Shown here piece by piece: positions 35,550 to 44,509 of a stretch of 64,000 bases of DNA (position 1 is its first letter; the number at the start of each line of letters is the position of its first letter). The notes under the pieces are model-generated. The model did not search any database. It saw only the letters and a program-made list of their open reading frames with translations, and was not told where the DNA came from. The position numbers and the translations under genes are program-made. This stretch comes from an uncultured Alphaproteobacteria bacterium (GTDB lineage Bacteria > Pseudomonadota > Alphaproteobacteria > UBA6615): positions 186,001 to 250,000 of the forward strand of contig CALSNJ010000001.1 of assembly GCA_943787745.1 (NCBI GenBank). Reading direction: 5' to 3'.

Positions 35550-36334
35550 GCATGTCCGACCCACTCTCCATGTTTAACGTCAGCGGCAAGGTTGCCCTGA
35601 TTACCGGCGTTTCCGGTGCTTTTGGCGCTGTTGCGGCGCGTACATTGGCAGCGGCTGGCTGCAAGCTGGTGTTGGCAGCTGGCAATGCTGAGGCCCTGGC
35701 CGCGATTGCCGAGGAATGCAGCGGGACCGATGTGAAGGCGCTCAACGCCCGCCCCAATACCGAAGATGATTGCAAGGCGATGGTCGATGCAGCGGTCGAA
35801 GAGTTCGGTTCGCTCGACATCCTGGTGGTTGCCAGCGGCATGAACAAAACCGACAAGATCGACGAGATGTCGCCGGAAACTTTCACGGGTGTGATGGATG
35901 CCAATGTGACCCAGTCCTGGTTGCTGGCGCGTGCGGCAACCGCGCAAATGAAGGTGCAGGGAACGGGCGGCAAGATCGTTCTTGTGTCGTCGGCGCGCGG
36001 CATTCTGGGGCATCCGGCCGGTTACACCGCTTACTGCGCCTCGAAGGCTGCTGTGGACGGTATTACCCGGGCGCTGGGGTGTGAGCTTGGACCGACGGGG
36101 ATTACGGTGAATGCCATTGCGCCCACCGTGTTCCGTTCTCCCCTGACCGAATGGATGTTTGAGGACACACCCGAAGCCAAGAAGGTGCGCGACGGATTCC
36201 TGACCCGCGTTCCCATTGGGCGCTTGGGTGAGCCGGAAGATCTGGCGGGACCCTTGTTGTTCCTCGCCTCCAAAGCATCGGACTTCTATACCGGCCATAC
36301 GCTCTACGCCGATGGCGGCTACACGTCAGGATAA
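35546..36334 (+). CDS. short-chain dehydrogenase/reductase
   Basis: 262 residues with the Rossmann motif TGVSGAFG (residues 20-27), an active-site YxxxK (YCASK), and a Ser in SSARGI upstream. The usual NAG motif reads ASG here, a mild departure. The C-terminus FYTGHTLYADGGYTSG is typical of SDRs that bind NAD(P). It begins inside the stop region of the cupin gene. The substrate is probably an intermediate of the same pathway as the cyclase and cupin genes. Confidence 0.88.
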   Translation: MSMSDPLSMFNVSGKVALITGVSGAFGAVAARTLAAAGCKLVLAAGNAEALAAIAEECSGTDVKALNARPNTEDDCKAMVDAAVEEFGSLDILVVASGMNKTDKIDEMSPETFTGVMDANVTQSWLLARAATAQMKVQGTGGKIVLVSSARGILGHPAGYTAYCASKAAVDGITRALGCELGPTGITVNAIAPTVFRSPLTEWMFEDTPEAKKVRDGFLTRVPIGRLGEPEDLAGPLLFLASKASDFYTGHTLYADGGYTSG

Positions 36335-36337
36335 GTC

Positions 36338-37261
36338 ATGACGGATTCAAAAAAGATCGCGATGATCGGTGCCGGTCTCATGGGGCATGGCATCGCCCTT
36401 ATCATGGCGCGTGCCGGACATCATGTGACGCTCTCTGATCCCGACGCCGATATGCGTGCTTCATTGCATGCGCGTGTGCAGGCGAGCATGGAAGGGCTGG
36501 GGGCAACGCCGGATCAAGTCCAGGATTCGCTGTCGCGCATCACCACTCATGACTCTCTCGGGGAAGCGCTTGAAGGTGTGGAGTTTGTCTTCGAAGCCGC
36601 CCCGGAAAAAGTGGAGCTCAAGCGCGCGATTTTCCAGGAGATCGAATCTCATGTTTCGGAAAGCTGTGTTCTGGCGTCCAACACGTCGGTCATCCAGATA
36701 TCCAGTATTATGTCGGTTCTCAAACACCGCGAACGTGCTGTGGGAACCCATTGGTGGAACCCGCCGCATCAAATTCCCCTGGTCGAGGTCGTCAAGACCG
36801 AGTGGTCTGATCCCGATGTCGCCATGTCGATGATGAATCTGCTCGAGGATGCGGGAAAGACGCCGGTTCTGGTTGAGAAGGATGTCCCCGGTTTTATCGG
36901 GAACCGGCTCCAGCATGCGCTTTGGCGTGAAGCTGTCAGCCTCGTTGAGCGCGGCATCTGCGATGCCAAATCCGTCGATACGGTTATCAAGGCGAGCTTC
37001 GGGCGACGGCTGGCTGTACTGGGTCCGCTCGAAAATGCCGATCTCGTTGGCACCGATCTGTCGCTCGATATTCATGAGAATGTCCTGTTCGACCTTGAAG
37101 ACCGAAACGGTCCGTCACCCTATCTCGAGAAACTGGTCGCCGAGGGCAAGCTCGGTATGAAGTCCGGCGAGGGCTTTCAGAAATGGACGCCGGAAGAGGC
37201 CGATGAAGTGCGCGCGCGCGTCACCAATCATCTGCAGCGTCTCGAAAAAATCCTCGATTAG
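36338..37261 (+). CDS. 3-hydroxyacyl-CoA dehydrogenase-family oxidoreductase
   Basis: 307 residues. The NAD-binding motif GAGLMGHGIA (residues 11-20) starts the protein, followed by EAAPEKVELK, SNTSVIQISSI and the C-terminal helical domain with GFIGNRLQHALWREAVSLVE. It is the short FadB-C-terminal/lambda-crystallin type, often L-gulonate or 3-hydroxyacid dehydrogenase, rather than the multifunctional enzyme of beta-oxidation. Three bases after the SDR stop. Confidence 0.87.
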   Translation: MTDSKKIAMIGAGLMGHGIALIMARAGHHVTLSDPDADMRASLHARVQASMEGLGATPDQVQDSLSRITTHDSLGEALEGVEFVFEAAPEKVELKRAIFQEIESHVSESCVLASNTSVIQISSIMSVLKHRERAVGTHWWNPPHQIPLVEVVKTEWSDPDVAMSMMNLLEDAGKTPVLVEKDVPGFIGNRLQHALWREAVSLVERGICDAKSVDTVIKASFGRRLAVLGPLENADLVGTDLSLDIHENVLFDLEDRNGPSPYLEKLVAEGKLGMKSGEGFQKWTPEEADEVRARVTNHLQRLEKILD

Positions 37262-37300
37262 GCTTCCATTAAAAACACGAAGAAAAAGGGGTGAGGCAAC

Positions 37301-38275
37301 ATGGCTGATTTGACCAAGACACCGAAGATCGCGCTTGAAGAGCACTTCATGGAAGAGAGCTTCATCGACTATTTCAACACGACCTCGATCAACATCAGCC
37401 CACAGCTTTTTGGCAAGGCACTTGATGTACTTCAGGATTTTGGCGCGCGGCGGTTGGAATCGATGGATGTGATAGGCATTGAAAAGTCCGTTCTGTCGCT
37501 TGCGGGTCCGGGGGTTCAGGCCGAGAAACGGACCGACACTGCGGTGCGAAAAGCACGTGAGGTGAACGACTTTCTCGCCGAGAAGATGGCCGCACAACCG
37601 GACCGGTATGGTGGATTGGGGCATATTGCGCTTCAGGACCCCACAGAAGCCGCCGACGAGCTTGAGCGCTGCATGCGCGATCTGAACATGTCCGGCGTCA
37701 TGATCAATGGTCAGACCAATGGCAGTTATCTTGATGATGACCGCTATTCACCTGTCTGGGAGCGGGCGGCAGACCTGGGCGCGCCTATTTATATCCATCC
37801 GAACAACCCGCCCGAGCAGGTCCATATGTATAGCGGGCATCCCGAACTGTTTGGGCCGGTTTGGTCCTGGACTGTCGAGACGGCGACCCATGCTTTGCGT
37901 CTTGTGTTCTCGGGGGTGTTTGACCGTTTTCCCGGCGCAAAACTCATCCTTGGCCATATGGGGGAGACGATTCCATTCCTGCTGTGGCGCTTTGACAGCC
38001 GCTGGGAGATCTCCAACCGTGGAGAGATGACACTCGAGCTGAACCCGTCCGACTATTTTAAGCGGAATGTATGGTTCACGACGTCGGGTGTCTGTGCGGA
38101 CGCTCCGCTGCGTTGTTCGATTGATACAGTTGGCCTCGACCGGGTCATGTTCTCTGTGGACTACCCATTTGAGCGGCCCCTCGAAGCCGGTGAGTGGATC
38201 GAAGCCGCCCCGCTGACTGATGATGAACGCCAGAAAATCTGCTACGACAACGCCAAGGCTTTGCTAAAGCTATAA
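37301..38275 (+). CDS. amidohydrolase-family aromatic (ACMSD/resorcylate-type) decarboxylase-like
   Basis: 324 residues. KIALEEHF at residues 9-16 and YIHPNNPPEQ provide metal ligands of the ACMSD/gamma-resorcylate decarboxylase group, followed by ILGHMGETIPF and FSVDYPFERP (Asp). Members remove a carboxyl group from hydroxybenzoates or carboxymuconate semialdehydes without oxygen. The usual EEH start of non-oxidative decarboxylases is conserved. A second amidohydrolase of a different type lies on the other side of the operator. Confidence 0.85.
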   Translation: MADLTKTPKIALEEHFMEESFIDYFNTTSINISPQLFGKALDVLQDFGARRLESMDVIGIEKSVLSLAGPGVQAEKRTDTAVRKAREVNDFLAEKMAAQPDRYGGLGHIALQDPTEAADELERCMRDLNMSGVMINGQTNGSYLDDDRYSPVWERAADLGAPIYIHPNNPPEQVHMYSGHPELFGPVWSWTVETATHALRLVFSGVFDRFPGAKLILGHMGETIPFLLWRFDSRWEISNRGEMTLELNPSDYFKRNVWFTTSGVCADAPLRCSIDTVGLDRVMFSVDYPFERPLEAGEWIEAAPLTDDERQKICYDNAKALLKL

Positions 38276-38287
38276 TGTCGGATTGGC

Positions 38288-39061
38288 TCAGGCATCGGGC
38301 TTCGAAAAAATTTCCTCGATGCGTTCGAGTGCGGCCTTCAAATGTGCTTCGACCAGCTCCTGTTTTTCTGGAAACCGGCTCGTAGGTATCGGCACGGAGA
38401 TGGCGTGCAGTTCGTCGCTATGATCGGTGAACGCGATGCCAATCGCTGACACGCCCGGCATGTGGTCGTCTTCGTCATAGGCCAGGCCACTTTCCGCACA
38501 AGCGTCCAGTCGTTTTGAAAAAAGCGACCATGTTTCACCTGGCTCGCGGGTTTCCCATTCTCGTTCTGTAAGTTCGCGGGCTTTCTCTCTTGGCAGCATT
38601 GCAAGTACGGCGCGACCGTTTGCGGTTGTGGTCAATGGGAAGACCTCCCCGATGGCAGAGACAGTTCGGAGTCGATGTCGTCCGGGTACCTGATCAAGAA
38701 AGATCATGTTGTTGCCACGTAGAACCGACAAGTCCACGGTTTCGTTGACCGTTTCAGACAGGTCGTTCAGTACGGCACGGCACAATTCGACAACGCTGTA
38801 GCGCGTGGCTTCGGACAAGGCGACGATCTCAGGACCCAGTCGAATATTGCCCCGGCCGCGAGATCCGATGACCAGTCTCTCGGCTTCCAGCGCAAACACG
38901 ATGCGTTGCACGGTTGAACGCGGCAAGTCCACGCGTTCCGCGATCTGGGCAAGACTCATTCCGGATGTGTTTTCCCGCAGCGCACGAAGAATTGCGGCCG
39001 CACGGGCGATCACCTGAATGCCGGTTCGTCCTGTCGTGGACCCGTTGTCTTTCAAGCTCAA
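38288..39061 (-). CDS. IclR-family transcriptional regulator
   Basis: 257 residues from the TTG at 39061 (GGAAGG motif upstream; ATG at 39142 or TTG at 39055 are possible). The winged HTH is VIARAAAILRALREN...MSLAQIAERVDLPRSTVQRIVFAL, and the effector domain contains LRTVSAIGEVFPL and GLAYDEDDHMPGVSAIG. IclR proteins regulate catabolic operons and often sense an aromatic acid. It is convergent with the plus-strand pathway operon and is the natural candidate to bind the palindrome at 34205. Confidence 0.9.
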   Translation of the reverse strand: MSLKDNGSTTGRTGIQVIARAAAILRALRENTSGMSLAQIAERVDLPRSTVQRIVFALEAERLVIGSRGRGNIRLGPEIVALSEATRYSVVELCRAVLNDLSETVNETVDLSVLRGNNMIFLDQVPGRHRLRTVSAIGEVFPLTTTANGRAVLAMLPREKARELTEREWETREPGETWSLFSKRLDACAESGLAYDEDDHMPGVSAIGIAFTDHSDELHAISVPIPTSRFPEKQELVEAHLKAALERIEEIFSKPDA

Positions 39062-39325
39062 ATTTCCTTCCTTATTGCCGCTGTCTGGATTTCTGCTCTT
39101 ACAGACATGGCTTTCAATACAAGTCAGGCGTCTGGTCGGCAATAGAAGTGGGGTGCGGTTTGAGCCGCGTGTTGCGTGTGACCTTCAATTGTTGGAACCC
39201 TGCTATGCTCGGCGAGCCGTTCTACTCGTGTAGTGGATTGTTAGCCTTGGTTATTGGAACTCGTGGTAAGCGAGTGATGACCTGACATTGTGGCTGTGTG
39301 CCACTATCAAGAAAGCGATCAGATT

Positions 39326-40690
39326 ATGGAAAGCGCACTCCCCAGCCTAATGCTGGCGTTCATATTGCTTGCTGCAAACGCCTTTTTTGTTGCGGCCGAG
39401 TTTGCGCTGGTGAAAGCCAAAGGGTTTCGCATAGAGAGTGCGGCAGAAGCAGGCAGTAAGGCAGCCCAGCGGACCGTCCGGATACAGAAGAACCTCGAGC
39501 CTTATCTGGCTGCCTGTCAGCTGGGTATTACGATGGCGTCTCTCGGCTTGGGGTGGGTAGGTGAGCCGACTGTCGCCGCGTTGTTAACACCGGTCCTTGA
39601 ACCACTCGCGCTGAGCGAGAATACGCTCCACACCGTCGCGTTTATTGTCGGTTTTCTGGTGTTTTCGTCCTTGCATATCGTGGTGGGTGAACAGGTTCCC
39701 AAAACGCTTGCGATCCGGAAACCGGAAGCGATGTCGCTCGCGATCGCATTGCCGTTGCAGATCACCTATGTGGTGTTCTTCCCTCTGACCTGGGTTCTGA
39801 ACAAGGCGTCTGCCACAATCCTTCGCTGGATGGGGGTTGAACAGGCATCTCACGCGGACATTCTGACCGACACGGAAATTCGCGGCCTCGTGGATGTCTC
39901 GGTTGACCATGGCCACCTTCACTCCGACACAGCGGAGATGATCCACAATGTCTTCAAGTTTGATGAGAGATCTGTCGCCCGCGTCATGATTCCGCGCATT
40001 GAAACCGATGTGCTGCGGTTGGATGCCGCGCCGGAGAAGAATCTTTCCATCATGCGGGACAATGGTCATTCCCGTTACCCGGTGGTCGATGGGGATGATG
40101 ACAACTTGGTCGGCATGGTTCTGATGGTCGATCTGACACACGCCCTGTTGAACGGTGAGGGCGCGCCCTGGTCAAAGCTCGAGAGCTTTATACGTGAGCC
40201 TTTGGTGGTGCCCGAAACGCTCAAAGTATCGCGTCTGTTTGATCAGATGCGTGAGAAACGCGCGCATATGGCCTGTGTTGTCGATGAGTATGGAACCTTT
40301 GTGGGGCTGGTGACGCTGGAAGATCTTCTGGAGGAGATCGTGGGTGAAATCGCCGATGAAACCGATATCGCTGAACAGGTGTTTCCTGTCGATAAGCATG
40401 AGGACCACTGGGTTGCACATGGGCTTGCATCCCTTGCCGATATTGAGCGGGAAACCGGTTTCACGGTCGCCGACACCTTCGAGGCCAATACGATCTCTGG
40501 TTTCTTGATGTCCAAACTGCAGCGTATTCCCGAAATGGGAGATATTGTGGAAGAGGAAGGGTTTCGTTTCACGGTCCAGGACATCAAAGGCCGCCGGGTG
40601 CAGCGTGTTCGCATTGATCAACTTCTTGAAGTTGCCGAGGTCATACCGCCCGAAACATCTTCGGGAGTAGATTCTGAAGGCGATCATTGA
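39326..40690 (+). CDS. CNNM/CorC-type hemolysin-like membrane protein
   Basis: 454 residues from the ATG at 39326. An N-terminal DUF21/CNNM membrane domain (about residues 1-190, e.g. LMLAFILLAANAFFVAAEFALVK and FIVGFLVFSSLHIVVGEQ) is followed by two CBS domains (about 205-325) and a CorC_HlyC domain at the C-terminus. The family takes part in magnesium or cobalt homeostasis. The older label hemolysin is misleading. A following enoyl-CoA hydratase gene starts 46 bases later. Confidence 0.88.
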   Translation: MESALPSLMLAFILLAANAFFVAAEFALVKAKGFRIESAAEAGSKAAQRTVRIQKNLEPYLAACQLGITMASLGLGWVGEPTVAALLTPVLEPLALSENTLHTVAFIVGFLVFSSLHIVVGEQVPKTLAIRKPEAMSLAIALPLQITYVVFFPLTWVLNKASATILRWMGVEQASHADILTDTEIRGLVDVSVDHGHLHSDTAEMIHNVFKFDERSVARVMIPRIETDVLRLDAAPEKNLSIMRDNGHSRYPVVDGDDDNLVGMVLMVDLTHALLNGEGAPWSKLESFIREPLVVPETLKVSRLFDQMREKRAHMACVVDEYGTFVGLVTLEDLLEEIVGEIADETDIAEQVFPVDKHEDHWVAHGLASLADIERETGFTVADTFEANTISGFLMSKLQRIPEMGDIVEEEGFRFTVQDIKGRRVQRVRIDQLLEVAEVIPPETSSGVDSEGDH

Positions 40691-40736
40691 TACCGATGTC
40701 GCAAATCATGTTTCGAGAAAATCCCAGGAGAACTTC

Positions 40737-41525
40737 ATGACCACGGACCGCATTATCAGCAAGCGCGAAGGCGCTGTCGGGTACATCACCTTCAACAATC
40801 CCGAGCGCCACAACGCGATGTCGCTGGATATGTGGCGTGGTGGTGAAGCTGCGATCCGCGAATTTTGTGATGCCGGCGATATTAGGGTGATCGTCCTGAC
40901 AGGCGCTGGGGAAAAGGCCTTTGTTGCGGGGGCCGACATCTCGAAGTTTGGCAAGGAGCGTGACTCCCAGGCCGCAGTTGATGAATACGGAGCAGCCGTG
41001 AAATCCTTTCAGGATACTCTGACGATCGCACCGATCCCGACAATCGCAAAAATTGGTGGCTATGCCATTGGTGGCGGACTGGCGATCGCGTTGTGCTGCG
41101 ATATCCGGATTGCGTCGGATGATTCACGGTTTGCCGTTCCGGCGGCCAAGCTCGGTCTTGGATATGCGGCTGCGGGCATTGAACGCCTGATGCAGATCGT
41201 TGGCCCCTCCTTTGCCATGGAAATATTTTACACCGCACGTCAGTTTGATGCTGCAGAAGCACAGACCATGGGGCTGGTGAACCGGGTCGTTCCGCGGGCA
41301 GAGCTTGAAAGTATTTGCGACGACTACGTGAAACGCATTTCGGGCAACGCACCCCTGACCATCCGTGCGGTCAAGACTGCGGTCACGGAAAACCTGAAGG
41401 CCCACGCGGATCGAGACCTGAAGCTTTGCGCAGAACAGGTCGCTGCATGTTTTGCCAGCGAAGACTACAAAGAGGGCCGCACAGCGTTCATGGAAAAGCG
41501 TCCGCCGCAGTTCACCGGCAAATAG
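40737..41525 (+). CDS. enoyl-CoA hydratase / crotonase-family enzyme
   Basis: 262 residues of the crotonase fold. It has VGYITFNNPERHNAMS at the start, AFVAGADISKFG (oxyanion hole), the glycine-rich IGGYAIGGGLAIALCCDIRIAS, and then FAVPAAKLGLG. The first catalytic Glu of true hydratases is not clearly present, so an isomerase or thioesterase role is possible. A hairpin (CCGAGGCT / AGCCTCGG, 41539-41557) follows. Confidence 0.85.
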   Translation: MTTDRIISKREGAVGYITFNNPERHNAMSLDMWRGGEAAIREFCDAGDIRVIVLTGAGEKAFVAGADISKFGKERDSQAAVDEYGAAVKSFQDTLTIAPIPTIAKIGGYAIGGGLAIALCCDIRIASDDSRFAVPAAKLGLGYAAAGIERLMQIVGPSFAMEIFYTARQFDAAEAQTMGLVNRVVPRAELESICDDYVKRISGNAPLTIRAVKTAVTENLKAHADRDLKLCAEQVAACFASEDYKEGRTAFMEKRPPQFTGK

Positions 41526-41538
41526 CTCGCAGTCAGGC

Positions 41539-41557
41539 CCGAGGCTTTAAGCCTCGG
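41539..41557. terminator. bidirectional hairpin between crotonase and CBS genes
   Basis: CCGAGGCT and AGCCTCGG arms with a three-base loop, no T-run, between two convergent genes. Probably a two-way terminator. Confidence 0.6.
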
Positions 41558-41578
41558 AGACCTGTCCTCACCTGTGGC

Positions 41579-42007
41579 TCAGCTCGAGATGTACTCGCGC
41601 AATGCGTTTGCCTCGAGTTCGGTCTCGCGAATTCGATGTTTCACCACGTCCCCGATGGAAACAATGCCGATCATTTCGTCATCTTCCAGTACAGGAAGGT
41701 GGCGAATACGGCGTTCGGTCATGGTTTCCATCAGATGCGCGATGTTGTCGGATTTCTGACAGGTCACAACTGCGCGAATCATGATTTCGGCAACCGGGCG
41801 TTCAAGGGTTGGTGCGCCACCCTGGGCAATCTGGCGAATGACATCACGTTCGGAGACGATGCCATCGACACGTGATCCGTCAGCGCTGACCACAAGTGCG
41901 CCCACGCCAAGATCATCCAATCGTTCACAGACCTCAGCCACGGACCAGTTCGGTCGTGCGGTCTCAACGGCGTTGCCTTTGCTTCGAAGAATTGCGTCCA
42001 CGTTCAT
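41579..42007 (-). CDS. two-CBS-domain protein
   Basis: 142 residues from the ATG at 42007. Two CBS modules, about residues 18-62 and 77-127, with GALVVSADGSRVDGIVSERDVIRQIA and RHLPVLEDDEMIGIVSIGDVVKH as the adenosine-nucleotide-binding parts. Stand-alone CBS pairs sense AMP/ATP and regulate partner proteins; the partner is unknown. The gene is a convergent neighbour of the crotonase gene and lies downstream of the ccm cluster on the same strand, with a 148-base gap. Confidence 0.87.
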   Translation of the reverse strand: MNVDAILRSKGNAVETARPNWSVAEVCERLDDLGVGALVVSADGSRVDGIVSERDVIRQIAQGGAPTLERPVAEIMIRAVVTCQKSDNIAHLMETMTERRIRHLPVLEDDEMIGIVSIGDVVKHRIRETELEANALREYISS

Positions 42008-42155
42008 CGGCTTTCCTTTCATTGGAAGGTCCACCGTTGTGGTTCGGTAACATGCTGGCACCGACCCACACCGGTGCACATCTCTGTCTGCGTCAGAGTG
42101 TCGCATATCGTGTCGGTTTTGGCGAGCCTTTGCGCGAAACGCCGGAATTCGTGCG

Positions 42156-42575
42156 TCAGTCGATTGACTGTTCCGGGGTGGTGGCCAGGCATATTTCTTC
42201 GGCTGCAGTACGGGTTTTATCGTCAGGGTCGATCGGGCAGTGCCTGGCGATAAAGGCGCAGGATTCAAGAACCCGCGCGGTGCGTGGTTCTGTCATCGGA
42301 CGTGCCGGTCGTGCTTCATCCTGGCGAAGATTGATGATCCGTTCGCCCCGCAGCAGCACCGTATTCTCATGCTGAACGCAGTCCACACCACCGGTACGCA
42401 ATAAACTGAAGGCCGTTGAAGCGAGAATCACGGTGCCGAGTCCGACGATCAGTTTGGCGCGTCGCGGCCCGAGCCTTGGAAAACGCCAGCGCAGACCGCG
42501 ATAGACCCCGTAGACAATACCGCCTGCAACAGCGGCGCTCGCGAGCAGGCGCAGCAGGCTGAGGAGATCATCCAT
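42156..42575 (-). CDS. small membrane protein downstream of ccmI, unknown function
   Basis: 139 residues. Two hydrophobic segments, about residues 8-25 and 41-58, are followed by a soluble tail with three cysteines (VDCVQHENTVLLRGERI, ESCAFIARHCPID, AEEICLA). No family recognised. It starts directly next to the ccmI stop (base 42575/42576), so it is part of the ccm transcript. Confidence 0.6.
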   Translation of the reverse strand: MDDLLSLLRLLASAAVAGGIVYGVYRGLRWRFPRLGPRRAKLIVGLGTVILASTAFSLLRTGGVDCVQHENTVLLRGERIINLRQDEARPARPMTEPRTARVLESCAFIARHCPIDPDDKTRTAAEEICLATTPEQSID

Positions 42576-43880
42576 CTATTGGCTTGTGTCGTTTGTACCG
42601 CCAACAGCTTGTAGTCGATCAATGGCTTCGCTCACCATGCGATGGACTTCGCTATCAGGCGGCACAAGTTTGCGTAGCCGGATGAACCGCGCAAGTGCGG
42701 TTTCATTGTCTTCGGCTTCTGCGGAGGCGAGTGCGCCACGTAACAGAGTCTCGCGATCATCGGGCTGGAGCGCGAGAGCGCGGTCATAGGCACTCGCTGC
42801 AGCCGTGTGGTCACCCAGGACCGTTCGTGATCGGGCAAGTTGGCGCCAGCCCTCGACATCATCAGGTTTGTCCTCGAGACGCGCGGCGAGGTTTTCGACC
42901 ATTCCCCGGATCATATTGTGTCGATCCTCGGGAGACATCTCCTGCGCTGCTGCTATGTCGTCGCCTGTCGGCCCGCGGCCCGCGAATGGTCCTGCTGCGA
43001 CCTCGGCGTTGCGGCGCGGCAACCATTTTGCCGGATCTTCGCCGAGATCGCTTGCCGTTTCGAGAATCCGTGCTTCTACAGCCGGGTACCAGGGCGCATC
43101 TGGCGGCGCGGTGCTGGCCAGAGCCGACCAGGCGCGAAGAGCGTTTTCTTCACGTCCCTCCTGATATTCGGCCAGCGCGAGAAAATATCGCGAGCGGGGG
43201 TCACTCGGGTTGCCGGCGAGAGCGAAATTGAACGCCTGTCGGGCTTCGGCGGTGACCGCGCCATCGGCCTGTCGTGTCACGGCTTCGCCGTAGGCTGAGG
43301 CGATATCGGCCCGGTCCGGTGCGAGACCCCGTGCCCGTCCGAGGGCTTCCACAGCGCCGTTGATGTCGCGGGAGACAAGCTGGAAACGCCCAAGGTCAAA
43401 CCATACATCCGGATCATCGGGCGCCGCATTGGCGCGGCGTTCGGCCTCTTCGAGCCGTGCACGAGCCTGAGCAACCATGCCATTCACTTCGGGAGCAACC
43501 GGCGTGCGTTCTGCGAAGGGCATATTGGGGAGGTCGGGTGAACCCTGATTCATGTAGAGCGGCAGGCTAACCAGTGGCACCGCCAGCAGGAGCAGGATGG
43601 CCATGGTCAGGTGGCGTCTTACCCGGGGCGCTGTGGCGGCATCCGTACCACGAGAAGCTGCGAGCAAGCGGCGTTCGATCTCTGTCCTTGCTGCTTCGGC
43701 CTGACTGGCATCCACCAATCCACGGGCCAGGTCTTTTTCAAGTTCTTCGAGCTGGTCCAGATAAACCGCCGCGTCATAAGCATCGCGTCCATCGGGTACG
43801 GATTTCGGACGCAGCAACGGCCAGCCGATCCAGATCAGTGTGATGCCAGTGAGTGCAACAAGAACGAACCACAACATCAT
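42576..43880 (-). CDS. ccmI: c-type cytochrome biogenesis protein CcmI
   Basis: 434 residues. An N-terminal membrane helix, WFVLVALTGITLIWIGW, is followed by the CcmI start (YLDQLEELEKDLARGLVDA), a second helix (LTMAILLLLAVPLVSLPLYM), and a long TPR domain with FDLGRFQLVSRDINGAVEAL and similar repeats. CcmI presents apocytochrome c to the CcmF/CcmH heme-ligation complex in the periplasm. Overlaps ccmH by four bases. Confidence 0.92.
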   Translation of the reverse strand: MMLWFVLVALTGITLIWIGWPLLRPKSVPDGRDAYDAAVYLDQLEELEKDLARGLVDASQAEAARTEIERRLLAASRGTDAATAPRVRRHLTMAILLLLAVPLVSLPLYMNQGSPDLPNMPFAERTPVAPEVNGMVAQARARLEEAERRANAAPDDPDVWFDLGRFQLVSRDINGAVEALGRARGLAPDRADIASAYGEAVTRQADGAVTAEARQAFNFALAGNPSDPRSRYFLALAEYQEGREENALRAWSALASTAPPDAPWYPAVEARILETASDLGEDPAKWLPRRNAEVAAGPFAGRGPTGDDIAAAQEMSPEDRHNMIRGMVENLAARLEDKPDDVEGWRQLARSRTVLGDHTAAASAYDRALALQPDDRETLLRGALASAEAEDNETALARFIRLRKLVPPDSEVHRMVSEAIDRLQAVGGTNDTSQ

Positions 43881-44509
43881 CGTGGTCGTTCGCTTTCGTC
43901 TCTATCGGTCCCGTTGGTCGCCAAATCGGGCAGGTCACCTTCCGAATTTTCGGCCGGTGGCTGGAATCCATCGGCGAGTTCGGCGCGGAACTGACTTCTG
44001 TTTTCCGACGGGGGCGGCGTTGAGGCGGCAATACGTTCTACGAGCGCATCGAGTTCGGCCCGGTCGTCGGGCGAAAGCGGAGCAGGTCCCAGCCCGGCGG
44101 CTTTTCGAATCTGGTAGTTGCGGAAAAACATCACGGCCAGAGTGGCAATCAGGAAAGCCATCAAGGGCGGGGCAAGCCACAGCATATAGGTGTTGGGTTG
44201 CCACGGCGGGCGCAACAGAACGAAATCGCCGTAACGCGCAACGATGAATTCTACCACTTGCTCGTCGTTGTCTCCGGCCACCAGTCGTTCGCGAACCAGC
44301 AAGCGCAGGTCCCGTGCGATTTCTGCATCGGAATCATCAATCGACTGGTTCTGGCAGACCACACAGCGCAACTCGGTTGAGATGTCGCGTGCGCGGGCCT
44401 CCAGAACGGGATCGTCAAGCACTTCGTCCGGCAGCACGGCCCAAGACGGGCCGACCGGAACGGCCATGGCGATTGCGGCCAGAATCAGGAGTGAGAGAAG
44501 CTTGTTCAT
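43877..44509 (-). CDS. ccmH: cytochrome c biogenesis thiol oxidoreductase CcmH
   Basis: 210 residues. Signal anchor at the N-terminus, then LRCVVCQNQSI with the CxxC of CcmH (Cys49, Cys52), and a C-terminal membrane helix near WLAPPLMAFLIATLAVMFF. The protein keeps the apocytochrome CxxCH cysteines reduced for heme attachment. A hydrophilic tail of about 75 residues after the helix is longer than in E. coli CcmH-N. Overlaps the dsbE stop region by four bases. Confidence 0.93.
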   Translation of the reverse strand: MNKLLSLLILAAIAMAVPVGPSWAVLPDEVLDDPVLEARARDISTELRCVVCQNQSIDDSDAEIARDLRLLVRERLVAGDNDEQVVEFIVARYGDFVLLRPPWQPNTYMLWLAPPLMAFLIATLAVMFFRNYQIRKAAGLGPAPLSPDDRAELDALVERIAASTPPPSENRSQFRAELADGFQPPAENSEGDLPDLATNGTDRDESERPR

